Assembly: GCA_031274075.1 (NCBI GenBank)
Contig: JAISQQ010000139.1
Location: forward strand, 1 to 14,854
From: Accumulibacter sp.
Lineage (GTDB): Bacteria > Pseudomonadota > Gammaproteobacteria > Burkholderiales > Rhodocyclaceae
DNA: 14,854 nucleotides
Direction of reading: 5' to 3'
A model generated the notes under the pieces. The model was not told the origin of the DNA, did no database searches, and was given only the letters and a program-made list of their open reading frames with translations. Positions 1-7,093 of this stretch are shown here, in pieces. The translations under genes were made by a program, and so were the position numbers. The stretch's first letter is position 1, and each line of letters opens with the position of its first letter.

Positions 1-309
1 GTGATGCTGTCCGACATCGAGATGCCGCGCATGGACGGTTTCGACCTGACGCGCCACGTCCGCGCCGACGCGCGCATAAAACACGTGCCGATCATCATGA
101 TCACCTCGCGCACCTCGGAAAAGCACCGCAACTACGCCTTCGAAGCCGGCGTCAACCACTATCTCGGCAAACCCTATCAAGAGGAAGAACTCCTGCGCCT
201 GGTCGGCGGATACATGGCCGCGCGTCAGTCTGGTCAGGGATCGGAGGACAGGAATCAGGGATCAGATCAGTTACCGGGCGCTTCGCGCCCGCAAATTACC
301 GACACCTGA
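1..309 (+). CDS. C-terminal receiver domain of a ChpA/PilL-type hybrid chemosensory histidine kinase (5' partial)
   Basis: The frame is open at the left window edge, so only the end of the protein is seen. It encodes most of a response-regulator receiver domain. The phospho-acceptor Asp is residue 5 in SDIEMPRMDG, the conserved Thr/Ser is in MITSR (about 35-36) and the invariant Lys is residue 57 in LGKPY. The string from SDIEMP to GKPYQEEELL closely resembles the C-terminal receiver of ChpA/PilL, the CheA-like kinases of type IV pilus twitching systems (family knowledge). From about residue 75 the sequence turns low-complexity (QSGQGSEDRNQGSDQ) because it reads into a palindromic intergenic repeat, which also supplies the stop codon. 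The natural end was probably near YMAAR. CheA-family assignment beyond the receiver domain is inference, since the kinase core lies outside the window. Confidence 0.8.
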   Translation: MMLSDIEMPRMDGFDLTRHVRADARIKHVPIIMITSRTSEKHRNYAFEAGVNHYLGKPYQEEELLRLVGGYMAARQSGQGSEDRNQGSDQLPGASRPQITDT

Positions 310-321
310 CATCTGATCCCT
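229..321. repeat. Palindromic intergenic repeat, copy A (conserved core with self-complementary arms)
   Basis: The core at 268-299 is nearly identical to the core of copy B at 12636-12669 and holds a small hairpin (CGGGCGC, loop TTC, GCGCCCG). The left arm (about 257-270) pairs with the right arm (306-321) through AGGGATCAGAT and a terminal CAG, with a 2-nt bulge. Copies A and B also share ATCGGAGGACAG in the left flank. The arms otherwise differ between copies while remaining self-complementary within each. This copy overlaps the 3' end of the kinase frame and provides its last 25 or so codons and its TGA. A role as transcription terminator or mRNA 3'-end structure is possible but not shown. 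Confidence 0.7.
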
Positions 322-323
322 TA

Positions 324-505
324 GAAGCTGTTTTAGCAATCAGAAAGACGTTTGAGAAGCCGATGGATCATCCAGGGTAGGGCGCGCTCTGCGAGCGCGC
401 CGGGGGGCGGCGGTTTCGGAGAAACCGCCCTACCTTCCCCCAAGGCTTGAATTGAGGTTTTTGGGATCTAAGCATTTCTCGTACCCATTCTTTTAAAACA
501 GCTTC
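324..505 (+). mobile_element. MITE-like element, copy A (182 bp, terminal inverted repeats)
   Basis: The element begins GAAGCTGTTTTA and ends TAAAACAGCTTC, a perfect 12-bp terminal inverted repeat. A second copy lies inverted at 13424-13633; apart from a 28-bp insertion there, the two align almost base for base. The interior has no convincing ORF but holds two tight hairpins: GCGCGCTC/GAGCGCGC with loop TGC, and GGCGGTTTC/GAAACCGCC with loop GGA. A GGTAGGGCG/CGCCCTACC pairing encloses them. Flanking trinucleotides are TTA (321-323) and TCA (506-508), both fitting TNA but not identical, so the target duplication is decayed or rearranged. Copy B has exact TGA/TGA flanks. TNA duplications are known for some IS5-family elements, which could mobilise it in trans (inference). 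Confidence 0.75.
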
Positions 506-1537
506 TCAAACGTCGGTCTTGGGGGAACGGGCGGCGCGCAGCGTGTGCCAGGCCAGCACGGCGACCTGGTCGAAACGGGTCAGCCCGTCGTTGAGAATCT
601 GGTAGGCCAAGGCGCGGATCAAGGCCTTGTCCTCTTCCTCGGTGATGTATTCGGCCGGCGATTTGCCATCCACCCGGGCCAGAAACAGAAGCGCCAAAGT
701 ACGCACCGTGTCCTCTTCCAGCCGATGCCGATCGGTGAAACGAATCGCCTTGAGATAATCGCGCATCGAACTGACCAGAAGCGCCAGATAAGCCGGCGCC
801 CAATCCCTGTTCTTCACCGCTTTCAACAGGAAGTGATTGGACAGGAAAGCGAGATCGAAAGACGGGTCGCCGATATGAGCCACCTCGAAATCGAGAATGT
901 AGAGCCGTTCGCCCGCGACCAGCACGTTCTTGGGACTGTAGTCGCCGTGGACCAGGGTCAGGCGGTTGCCTTGCAGCCGCTCTACTTCGCGCTCGACCAG
1001 CGGCTTCAGCGCCGGGTGGCGCTCGGCGACGGTGCGTAGATAGGGATTGATCCTGAGTTCGACGAACACCTTCTGGTCGGCAAAGGTCTGCCAGATATCC
1101 CGGTCGGCGGCGGCCGCGTCGTGCACCCTGGCCAGGGCGGCGGCGACCTGGCGGCCGATCGAGAAATCAATCGATCCCTTCATCAGCAGGCTTTTCCACA
1201 TCGGCGCCCCGACCGGCGCCGCTTCCATGCCATAGAGATAGTTCTCGCCATCGTAGAAGCGAAAGCGCGGCACCAGTTCGGGCACCACCTTGTCCCAATA
1301 CCGCAGGCAGGCCTGCTCGATGCCGAGCCGCGTCATGTCGGAGAACCAGTCCTCCTTGACCCGGAGCTTGGGCAGGGCCTGCTTGACGACGAACGCATCC
1401 TGGCGGGTCTCGACCAGCAAAACCTCGCACGATATTCCACCTTTCATCTCGGTGACGCGCAATTCTTCCCCGGCCCGCACCAGTCCGCGCTCCGCCAGAT
1501 AATCGCGAAAAATATCTTCGTTGCTAATGTCGATCAT
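506..1537 (-). CDS. APH-fold small-molecule kinase (aminoglycoside phosphotransferase family, PF01636-like), last gene of the operon
   Basis: The 343-residue protein has the signature motifs of the APH/choline kinase fold. The catalytic loop is HGDYSPKN at 197-204, with catalytic Asp199 and metal-binding Asn204. The metal-binding segment LDFEVAHIGDPSFDLA follows at 215-230, with Asp216. The likely ATP-binding Lys is at about 52 in VVKQ. The family phosphorylates hydroxyl groups of many small molecules (aminoglycosides, choline, methylthioribose, homoserine), so the name does not imply antibiotic resistance. It sits last in an aldarate-degradation operon that lacks a known glycerate kinase. 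A sugar-acid or glycerate kinase role is therefore a reasonable guess, not a demonstration. No clear ribosome-binding site precedes the ATG. Its TGA stop (508-506) is the TNA trinucleotide that abuts the MITE-like element, so the end of the gene touches the insertion. Confidence 0.75.
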   Translation of the reverse strand: MIDISNEDIFRDYLAERGLVRAGEELRVTEMKGGISCEVLLVETRQDAFVVKQALPKLRVKEDWFSDMTRLGIEQACLRYWDKVVPELVPRFRFYDGENYLYGMEAAPVGAPMWKSLLMKGSIDFSIGRQVAAALARVHDAAAADRDIWQTFADQKVFVELRINPYLRTVAERHPALKPLVEREVERLQGNRLTLVHGDYSPKNVLVAGERLYILDFEVAHIGDPSFDLAFLSNHFLLKAVKNRDWAPAYLALLVSSMRDYLKAIRFTDRHRLEEDTVRTLALLFLARVDGKSPAEYITEEEDKALIRALAYQILNDGLTRFDQVAVLAWHTLRAARSPKTDV

Positions 1538-1608
1538 GGTTCGGTCAAATTGGATAGGAAATGATGAAGCGTTGAATTTCCCGCGCTTGCCTGGTTTTCA
1601 GCGCTTCT

Positions 1609-2292
1609 CTAGCGTATGTCGGACAACTGCGCGATAGCCTGGTCTATCCAGGCGCGCGGCCAGGCTTTTTCAGTTATCTGGCGTGCCGATCGCGCCTCCA
1701 CCTCGACGCGCGCTTGCGCCCTGGCAATTACCGCCTGCGCTTCGGCGCGAGGCAGCACGATCACGCCATCCTCGTCCCCCACGACCAGATCGCCGGGGGC
1801 AATGGCCACGCCGCCTACCGCAACGGGATAACCGATTTCACCGGGGCCTGACTTCCAAGGTCCGTTGGGCGTCACGCCGCGCGCATAAACCGGGATCGAC
1901 AACCCGGCCAGGCCCGCGCGATCGCGGATCGCGCCGTCAATGACAATACCCGCTATGCCGCGCGAGACCGCATAGCGCCCCATATTTTCACCGAGAATGG
2001 CATTTTCCAGCGCAGCACCCGCGTCGCAAACCACAATGTCGCCCGGCATTGCAATGTCCAGCGCCTTGTGCAAGAACAGATGGTCGCCGGGACGCACCTT
2101 GACCGTCAAGGCCGGGCCGGCGAATCTCAATGCCTTGCGGGAGTAATTCTCCAAGCCACCCGACAAGCTGAAAATCCGCTGCGCTACATCGCCAATGACG
2201 GCTACGGGGATAGTGCACGCGCTCTTGCTGAGTTCATCCGGCACACGCTCGAAGCTGGCATTGATACGAAACCCTAGTTGTTCTGTGGTCAT
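1609..2292 (-). CDS. RraA-like / HMG-CHA aldolase family protein
   Basis: A 227-residue protein starting MTTEQLG. The frame runs further upstream to about 2520, but that part is the antisense of tctA, so the ATG at 2292 is chosen. RraA/demethylmenaquinone-methyltransferase-like hallmarks are present: GENMGRYAVSRGIAG followed by VIDGAIRD at 117-124 (metal and substrate Asp and Arg of the class II pyruvate aldolases), then GDEDGVIVLP at 172-181. Family members include 4-hydroxy-4-methyl-2-oxoglutarate aldolase, oxaloacetate decarboxylases and the RNase E inhibitor RraA. The catabolic neighbourhood favours an enzyme acting on a 2-oxo acid over an RNase regulator. The exact substrate cannot be read from the sequence. 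It lies 46 bp after tctA and 71 bp before the kinase gene, in the same direction. The ribosome-binding site is weak (GGGAT, about 6 nt from the ATG). Confidence 0.8.
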   Translation of the reverse strand: MTTEQLGFRINASFERVPDELSKSACTIPVAVIGDVAQRIFSLSGGLENYSRKALRFAGPALTVKVRPGDHLFLHKALDIAMPGDIVVCDAGAALENAILGENMGRYAVSRGIAGIVIDGAIRDRAGLAGLSIPVYARGVTPNGPWKSGPGEIGYPVAVGGVAIAPGDLVVGDEDGVIVLPRAEAQAVIARAQARVEVEARSARQITEKAWPRAWIDQAIAQLSDIR

Positions 2293-2338
2293 CGAAATCC
2301 CGTTCAAAAGAAACCAATATGCTATTTTCAAATACTGG

Positions 2339-3844
2339 CTAACCCTCTGATTCAACGATCTCATCGCGTTTTTTGAGGACAGCGGGAGAAAGCATGACGA
2401 GCAGGATGACGGCGACCGAGCCGAGCAGGACGGCGCTGATCGGACGGGTGACGAAGACGCTGAAATCCCCGTCCGACAGCAACATGGCGCGCCGGAGATT
2501 TTCTTCCAGTTGGGGTCCAAGTATCAGCCCGAGCAACAGCGGCGCGGTCTCGACCTTGACCTTGATGAAAAAGTAACCGACGACCGCGCACCCGAGCATC
2601 AGCCAGATGTCCATGACGCTGTTGTTGACACCGTAGGCGCCGATGCAGCAAAACAGCATGATCGCCGGGAACAGCAAGCGGTACGGCACCTTCAGCATCG
2701 AAACCCAGATGCCGATCAACGGCAGGTTGATCACCAGCAGCATCAGGTTGCCGACCCACATGCTGGCGATGACGCCCCACACCAGTTCAGGCTGCTCGAC
2801 GATGATCTGCGGGCCGGGCTGGATTCCCTGGATCATCAGCGCGCCGATCATCAACGCCATTATGGCGTTCGACGGAATCCCGAGTGTCAGCAAGGGAATG
2901 AAGCTCGTCTGCGCGCCCGCGTTGTTGGCCGCTTCAGGCGAAGCGACGCCCTCGATCGCCCCCTTGCCGAAGCGGGACGGATCGCGCGCCAGTTTCTTCT
3001 CGATGGCATACGCGGTAAAGGGGGGAAGCGCCGCGCCGCCGCCAGGCAGAACGCCGAGGATCGAACCGATGGCCGTTCCCCGGAGCATGGCTGGAAAAGC
3101 CGTTTTCAGATCCTGCCACGTGGGAAGCAGATTCTTCATTTTTTGGGATACGACGATTTGATGCGACGGTTTTTCCAGGTTGTTGATGATTTCGGCCAAA
3201 CCGAAAAAACCCATGGCGACGGAGACGAAACTGAGGCCGTCGGCGAATTCAGGGATATTGAAGGTCATCCGCGCCACGCCGGTATTGACGTCGATGCCAA
3301 CCACGCCGATCAGCAGGCCGATGCCGATCATGGCCAGGGATTTGACGATGGAACCGTGCGCCATGATCACCGCCGCCACCAGGCCCAGAACCATCAGGCT
3401 GAAGAACTCGACCGCGGTAAAGCTCATGGCCAGTCTGGAGAGCGGCCCGGACAGCATGGCGATGACCGTTGTCGCTACGGTTCCGGCGAAAAAGGACGCC
3501 ATCGCGGCTATCGCCAGCGCCGTGCCGGCACGGCCGTTCCTGGCCATCTGGTGCCCATCGAGACAGGTCACGACGGCCGAGGTTTCACCCGGGATATTGA
3601 CCAGAATGGCCGTGGTGGAACCACCGTATTGGGCGCCGTAGAAAATGCCGGCCAACATGATAAACGCCGAAGCCGGAGCCATCCCGAAAGTGAATGGCAG
3701 CAGCAGGGCGACCGTCGGCACCGGGCCGATTCCCGGCAGCACGCCGATCAAGGTTCCAATCAGCGCGCCGAACAGACAATAGAGCAGATTGTGCCACTCC
3801 AGTGCCGTCGAGAAGCCAAGCATCAGATTGCTGAAGAGTTCCAT
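2339..3844 (-). CDS. tctA: TctA: large membrane permease subunit of a tripartite tricarboxylate (TTT) transporter
   Basis: About 501 residues, the normal size for TctA, with many hydrophobic segments (roughly a dozen transmembrane helices). Two copies of the family signature are visible: GALIGTLIGVLPGIGPVPT near residues 27-44 and GSILGVLPGGGAALPPFTAY in the middle, followed by GVASPEAANNAGAQTSFIPLLTLGIP. A GTG nine bases upstream (3853) would give an N-terminal MTF extension. The ATG at 3844 is preferred because AGGTGA lies five bases before it and the family normally begins near MELLSN. The permease imports the acid delivered by the TctC binding protein using an ion gradient. The gene follows tctB within a few bases, so the two are almost certainly co-translated. 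Confidence 0.93.
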   Translation of the reverse strand: MELFSNLMLGFSTALEWHNLLYCLFGALIGTLIGVLPGIGPVPTVALLLPFTFGMAPASAFIMLAGIFYGAQYGGSTTAILVNIPGETSAVVTCLDGHQMARNGRAGTALAIAAMASFFAGTVATTVIAMLSGPLSRLAMSFTAVEFFSLMVLGLVAAVIMAHGSIVKSLAMIGIGLLIGVVGIDVNTGVARMTFNIPEFADGLSFVSVAMGFFGLAEIINNLEKPSHQIVVSQKMKNLLPTWQDLKTAFPAMLRGTAIGSILGVLPGGGAALPPFTAYAIEKKLARDPSRFGKGAIEGVASPEAANNAGAQTSFIPLLTLGIPSNAIMALMIGALMIQGIQPGPQIIVEQPELVWGVIASMWVGNLMLLVINLPLIGIWVSMLKVPYRLLFPAIMLFCCIGAYGVNNSVMDIWLMLGCAVVGYFFIKVKVETAPLLLGLILGPQLEENLRRAMLLSDGDFSVFVTRPISAVLLGSVAVILLVMLSPAVLKKRDEIVESEG

Positions 3845-3853
3845 GAAGGTCAC

Positions 3854-4327
3854 CTACCAGGGAAATATCGGCATGGGCATGGACAAGGCCCGGACGAACA
3901 GCAAGGCGGACGCGGCCGACATGAGTGCGCTATACACCACGATTTCCACCGGCCGCGTCTCCTTGCTGGCCGCACTGGCGATCAGCATGGCCAGGAAGGC
4001 CGCCAGGACGAGGCCGGCCTTCATCAGCAGCAGCGAGAATACAGCCACCGCCAGGATAATCAGGAACAGACCCCGCCAGTACGGCGCATATACCTTTTCA
4101 CTTGGCCTTACCTGGGATTTGGCAACGAAAAAGACGCCAAAAAAAATCATCCCCCAGGCGATCGCCTGGGGAAAGTAGCCTGCTCCCATGTTGCTGGAGG
4201 TGCCAATCAACAGTTTACGGGTGCTGGCGAATACCAGGATGGCCATTCCCAAAAGGAACAGACCGAAGAACAAATCTTCATTGGCTGGGCTGGTCTTCGG
4301 TCCAGCTTCCTGTTTGGGGCTCATCAT
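3854..4327 (-). CDS. tctB: TctB: small membrane subunit of the TTT transporter
   Basis: A 157-residue protein with about four hydrophobic segments (around DLFFGLFLLGMAILVFAS, YFPQAIAWGMIFFGVFFV, LFLIILAVAVFSLLLMKAG and LAAFLAMLIAS). This is the size and topology of the poorly conserved TctB subunit. The hydrophilic N-terminus MMSPKQEAGPKTSPANED would be cytoplasmic. Two tandem ATGs are possible. The first (4327) overlaps the tctC TGA in an ATGA arrangement. The second (4324) is better spaced from the AAGG of the Shine-Dalgarno-like AAGGTGG, so either may be used. Identification rests mainly on position between tctC and tctA, supported by topology. The stop codon is almost adjacent to the tctA start. 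Confidence 0.88.
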   Translation of the reverse strand: MMSPKQEAGPKTSPANEDLFFGLFLLGMAILVFASTRKLLIGTSSNMGAGYFPQAIAWGMIFFGVFFVAKSQVRPSEKVYAPYWRGLFLIILAVAVFSLLLMKAGLVLAAFLAMLIASAASKETRPVEIVVYSALMSAASALLFVRALSMPMPIFPW

Positions 4328-5316
4328 TCCACCTTGATGTTGGCCGCGCGGATTTCGTCGCCAAATACCTTGATGTATTCCTGCAGCCAGTCACGCAGTC
4401 CTTCCGGCTTGGCGCTCTGGATGACGCCGCCCTGCTCGGCGATTTTTTTCTGCATGTCCGGCTGCGCAAGAATTTTGATGATCTCGTCGCTCAGACGCTT
4501 GACGACGGCGGGAGGCGTACCGCCAGTGGTCAGAACCCCTTGGAAAGAACCCGCGTCCGGCTGCGGCAGGCCCGCTTCGCGGAAGGTCGGCAGATTCGGG
4601 AAATTCTTCATCCGTTCTTTGCTGCTTACCGCCAGCCCGACCAACTGCCCGCTGCTTACGAACGGCGCCGTTGCCGTCGCGCCGTTGATGACCACATTCG
4701 ATTCTCCGGTCACCACGGCTCGCGAAGAGGCCGCGCCTCCCTTATAGGGGATGTATTTCCACTGCAGCCCCTTCTCCTTGGCGATGATGGCGCCCACCAG
4801 ATGGGTGATGGTTCCGACACCGGAGTTCCCCACCGAGACCTTGCCGGGATTCGCCTTGGAATAGCTGATGAGTTCGTCGACCGTTTTCGCCGGGAAAGAC
4901 GGGTTTACAGCCAGTATGTAGGGTACGAACATGATCATCCCGACGGGCGCAAGATCCTTCTCCACGTCGAACGTCAAGTTGCTGAACAGGCTGGGGGCGG
5001 TAGCCAGCGTACCGACATCCATCAGGACGATGTTATGACCGTCTTTCGGCGATTTGGCCACGAAGTCCGCGCCGACGTTCCCGCCAGCGCCTGGCTTGTT
5101 CTCGACAATGACCGTCTGGCCGATCGCCTCGGACAGCTTCGGGGCGATGAGGCGAGCCAAGATGTCCGACGTACCGCCGGCTGCATTTGGCACGATGATG
5201 CGCACCATGTGGTTGAAATCATCCGCGGCCTGCGCCGGCGAGGACGAAATGAGCGACGCCGTGACTGTAGCGGCAAAAACAAAACCGGCGACTCGGGAAA
5301 GTTTGAATGAACGCAT
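4324..5316 (-). CDS. tctC: TctC/Bug-family periplasmic solute-binding protein
   Basis: The 330-residue protein opens with a clear Sec signal peptide: basic MRSFKLSR, a hydrophobic stretch, then AQA-ADDF, so cleavage after residue 30 is likely. The mature part has Bug-family landmarks: VRIIVPNAAGGTSDILARLIAPKL, VIVENKPGAGGNVGADFVAKSPKDG, and a C-terminal region with WKYIPYKGG and PNLPTFREAGLP. Bug proteins bind carboxylates (citrate, glutamate, nicotinate and many others) in the periplasm and hand them to TctAB. The operon context suggests an aldarate ligand such as glucarate or galactarate, but ligand identity cannot be read from the sequence. The ATG is preceded by a near-perfect AAGGAGGT site, the strongest in the operon, consistent with high expression of a binding protein. 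It overlaps tctB by a few bases. Confidence 0.95.
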   Translation of the reverse strand: MRSFKLSRVAGFVFAATVTASLISSSPAQAADDFNHMVRIIVPNAAGGTSDILARLIAPKLSEAIGQTVIVENKPGAGGNVGADFVAKSPKDGHNIVLMDVGTLATAPSLFSNLTFDVEKDLAPVGMIMFVPYILAVNPSFPAKTVDELISYSKANPGKVSVGNSGVGTITHLVGAIIAKEKGLQWKYIPYKGGAASSRAVVTGESNVVINGATATAPFVSSGQLVGLAVSSKERMKNFPNLPTFREAGLPQPDAGSFQGVLTTGGTPPAVVKRLSDEIIKILAQPDMQKKIAEQGGVIQSAKPEGLRDWLQEYIKVFGDEIRAANIKVE

Positions 5317-5350
5317 GACCTACCTCCTTATAGTGATTGAATTGAAACTG

Positions 5351-5367
5351 CTTTTCCTTCTGAAAAG
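5351..5367 (-). other. Short stem-loop in the garR-tctC intergenic region
   Basis: CTTTTC and GAAAAG form a 6-bp stem around a 5-nt loop in the 67-bp spacer between the garR stop and the tctC start. It lies upstream of the strong tctC ribosome-binding site. Such a structure could mark segmental mRNA processing or stability that raises binding-protein levels, but it is short and its role is inferred from position only. Confidence 0.3.
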
Positions 5368-5383
5368 GCCGATGACTGAATGC

Positions 5384-6274
5384 TCATGTCTTCTGCCCGA
5401 TCTCGAAGCCGGCCATCAGCTCCAGCGCGCGCACCATGCCGGAGTGATCCCAGGCGCTGCCGCCGTGCGCCGCGCAACTGTTGAACAGTTCCTGGCAGGT
5501 GGCGGTGTTGGGCAACGAGACGCCGAGCTTGCGCGCCGCGGACAGCGCCAGGTTGAGGTCCTTCTGGTGCAGTTCGATGCGAAAGCCCGGGTTGAAGGTA
5601 CGCTTGACCATGCGTTCGCCGTGCACTTCGAGGATCTTCGACGAGGCGAAGCCGCCCATCAGCGCGGCGCGCACCTTGGCCGGGTCGGCGCCGGCCTTGG
5701 CGGCAAAGAGCAGCGCTTCGCCGACGGCTTCGATGTTCAGGGCGACGATGATCTGGTTGGCGACCTTGGCGGTTTGTCCGTCGCCGTTGCCGCCGACGAG
5801 GGTGATGTTCTTGCCCATCAGTTCGAACAGCGGCTTGACGGTATCGAAGGTTTCCTGCTTGCCGCCGACCATGATCGACAGCGTGGCGTTTTTGGCGCCG
5901 ACTTCGCCGCCGGAGACCGGGGCGTCGAGGTATTCGCAGCCCAGCGCGTTGATCTTGCCGGCGAATTCCTTGGTTTCGATCGGCGAGATGGAACTCATGT
6001 CGACGACGATCTTGCCGGGCGAGAGTCCTTCGGCGATGCCGCCGGGATCGAACAGGGCGGCGGCGACGTGCGGCGTATCCGGCACCATGATGATGATCAC
6101 ATCGGCGTTCCGGGTGACCTCTTTGCCCGACGCGCAAGGCTTGCCGCCCGCCTGTACCAGCGCTTCGGGAATGCTCGGGATGCTGAACAGGAAAACCTCA
6201 TGCCCGCCCTTGATCAGGTTTTCGGCCATCGGCGTGCCCATGATCCCCAATCCTACAAAGCCTACTTTGCTCAT
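5384..6274 (-). CDS. garR: Tartronate semialdehyde reductase (2-hydroxy-3-oxopropionate reductase)
   Basis: A 296-residue beta-hydroxyacid dehydrogenase. The N-terminal Rossmann motif is GFVGLGIMGTPMAENL (residues 5-20). The substrate-binding motif is DAPVSGGEVGAKNATLSIMVGG (117-138), and the catalytic Lys170 lies in GDGQTAKVANQ. KDLNLAL occurs near the C-terminus. This is the GarR/GlxR pattern. It reduces tartronate semialdehyde to D-glycerate with NAD(P)H in the cytoplasm, the step after GarL cleavage. A related specificity such as 3-hydroxyisobutyrate dehydrogenase is possible on sequence alone, but the gudD-garL context supports GarR. A good site, AAAGGAA, lies about 6 bases before the ATG and directly follows the garL stop, so translation is probably coupled. 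Confidence 0.92.
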   Translation of the reverse strand: MSKVGFVGLGIMGTPMAENLIKGGHEVFLFSIPSIPEALVQAGGKPCASGKEVTRNADVIIIMVPDTPHVAAALFDPGGIAEGLSPGKIVVDMSSISPIETKEFAGKINALGCEYLDAPVSGGEVGAKNATLSIMVGGKQETFDTVKPLFELMGKNITLVGGNGDGQTAKVANQIIVALNIEAVGEALLFAAKAGADPAKVRAALMGGFASSKILEVHGERMVKRTFNPGFRIELHQKDLNLALSAARKLGVSLPNTATCQELFNSCAAHGGSAWDHSGMVRALELMAGFEIGQKT

Positions 6275-6286
6275 TGCCTGTTCCTT

Positions 6287-7075
6287 TCAGTTTTGCTTGC
6301 TCGAAAATTTGTCGCGCAACGACTGCGAGGCGTTGCGGAAAACGCCCAGGTCGCTGCCGACGGCGACGAAGGAAATGCCCATCTCCATGTAGCGCCGCGC
6401 GTCGGCCTCGACGGGCGCCAGTATCCCCGCCGGTTTACCGTGCGACCGCGCGCCGGTAACGATCTTCTGCATGGCGTCCTGTACTTCAGGGTGCCGCGGA
6501 TTCCCCAGGTAGCCGTAGCCCGCGGCGAGATCGGACGGGCCGATGAACACGCAGTCGACGCCATCTACGGCGCAGATTTCGTCGATCGCCGCGACGGCCT
6601 TGCGGCTTTCGATCTGGACGATGAGCGCGATGTTGTCATTGACGACCTTGAAGTAATCGGCAACCGTCCCGTAGCGGTTGCCGCGATGCGCCACCGAAAC
6701 GCCGCGCACGCCTTCCGGCGGATAGCGCGTGGCCGCTACGGCGCGGCGCGCGTCGTCGGCCGATTCCACGAAGGGAATCAGAAAATTGTAGAACCCCACG
6801 TCGAGCAGGCGTTTGACGATCACCATGTCGTTCCATTGCGGCCGGACGACCGGCGCGCTGGCGCTGTCCTTCAAGGCCATCAGTTGCGGGATGAAGGAGA
6901 GCACGTCGTTCGGCGCATGCTCGCCGTCGAGCAGCAGCCAGTCGAAGCCGGCGAGTCCCATGACCTCGGTGGTGATCTCGCTGCCCAGCGCACACCAGCA
7001 GCCGATCAATTGCTTGCCGGCGATCAGATTCTGGCGGAAGGTGTTGGGGATCGGGCAATACGGAGGATGGCTCAT
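6287..7075 (-). CDS. garL: HpcH/HpaI-type aldolase, probable 5-keto-4-deoxy-D-glucarate aldolase (GarL)
   Basis: A 262-residue class II pyruvate aldolase, close to the length of E. coli GarL. The catalytic His is residue 53 in [11 protein letters not shown], and Arg78 in VVRPQWND binds pyruvate. The metal ligands are Glu156 in VQIESRKA and Asp182 in [18 protein letters not shown] at 119-128 is a family hallmark. The expected reaction is cleavage of 5-dehydro-4-deoxy-D-glucarate to pyruvate and tartronate semialdehyde, linking GudD upstream to GarR downstream. HpaI (4-hydroxy-2-oxoheptanedioate aldolase) is a close relative and is only excluded by context. The gene starts 18 bp after gudD and ends 12 bp before garR. 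The ribosome-binding site (GAGAG) is modest. Confidence 0.9.
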   Translation of the reverse strand: MSHPPYCPIPNTFRQNLIAGKQLIGCWCALGSEITTEVMGLAGFDWLLLDGEHAPNDVLSFIPQLMALKDSASAPVVRPQWNDMVIVKRLLDVGFYNFLIPFVESADDARRAVAATRYPPEGVRGVSVAHRGNRYGTVADYFKVVNDNIALIVQIESRKAVAAIDEICAVDGVDCVFIGPSDLAAGYGYLGNPRHPEVQDAMQKIVTGARSHGKPAGILAPVEADARRYMEMGISFVAVGSDLGVFRNASQSLRDKFSSKQN

Positions 7076-7093
7076 GATTTCGCTCTCAGTGAT

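Noticed and set aside
506..1537. Aminoglycoside resistance gene
   Set aside because: The fold is shared, but the operon context is sugar-acid catabolism and the sequence does not resemble a known resistance enzyme.
2510..4747. Very long open frame on the plus strand across tctA, tctB and tctC
   Set aside because: It is a GC-rich antisense frame. Its protein is full of His, Gln, Asp and Arg with no domain pattern, while the minus strand encodes recognisable transporter subunits.
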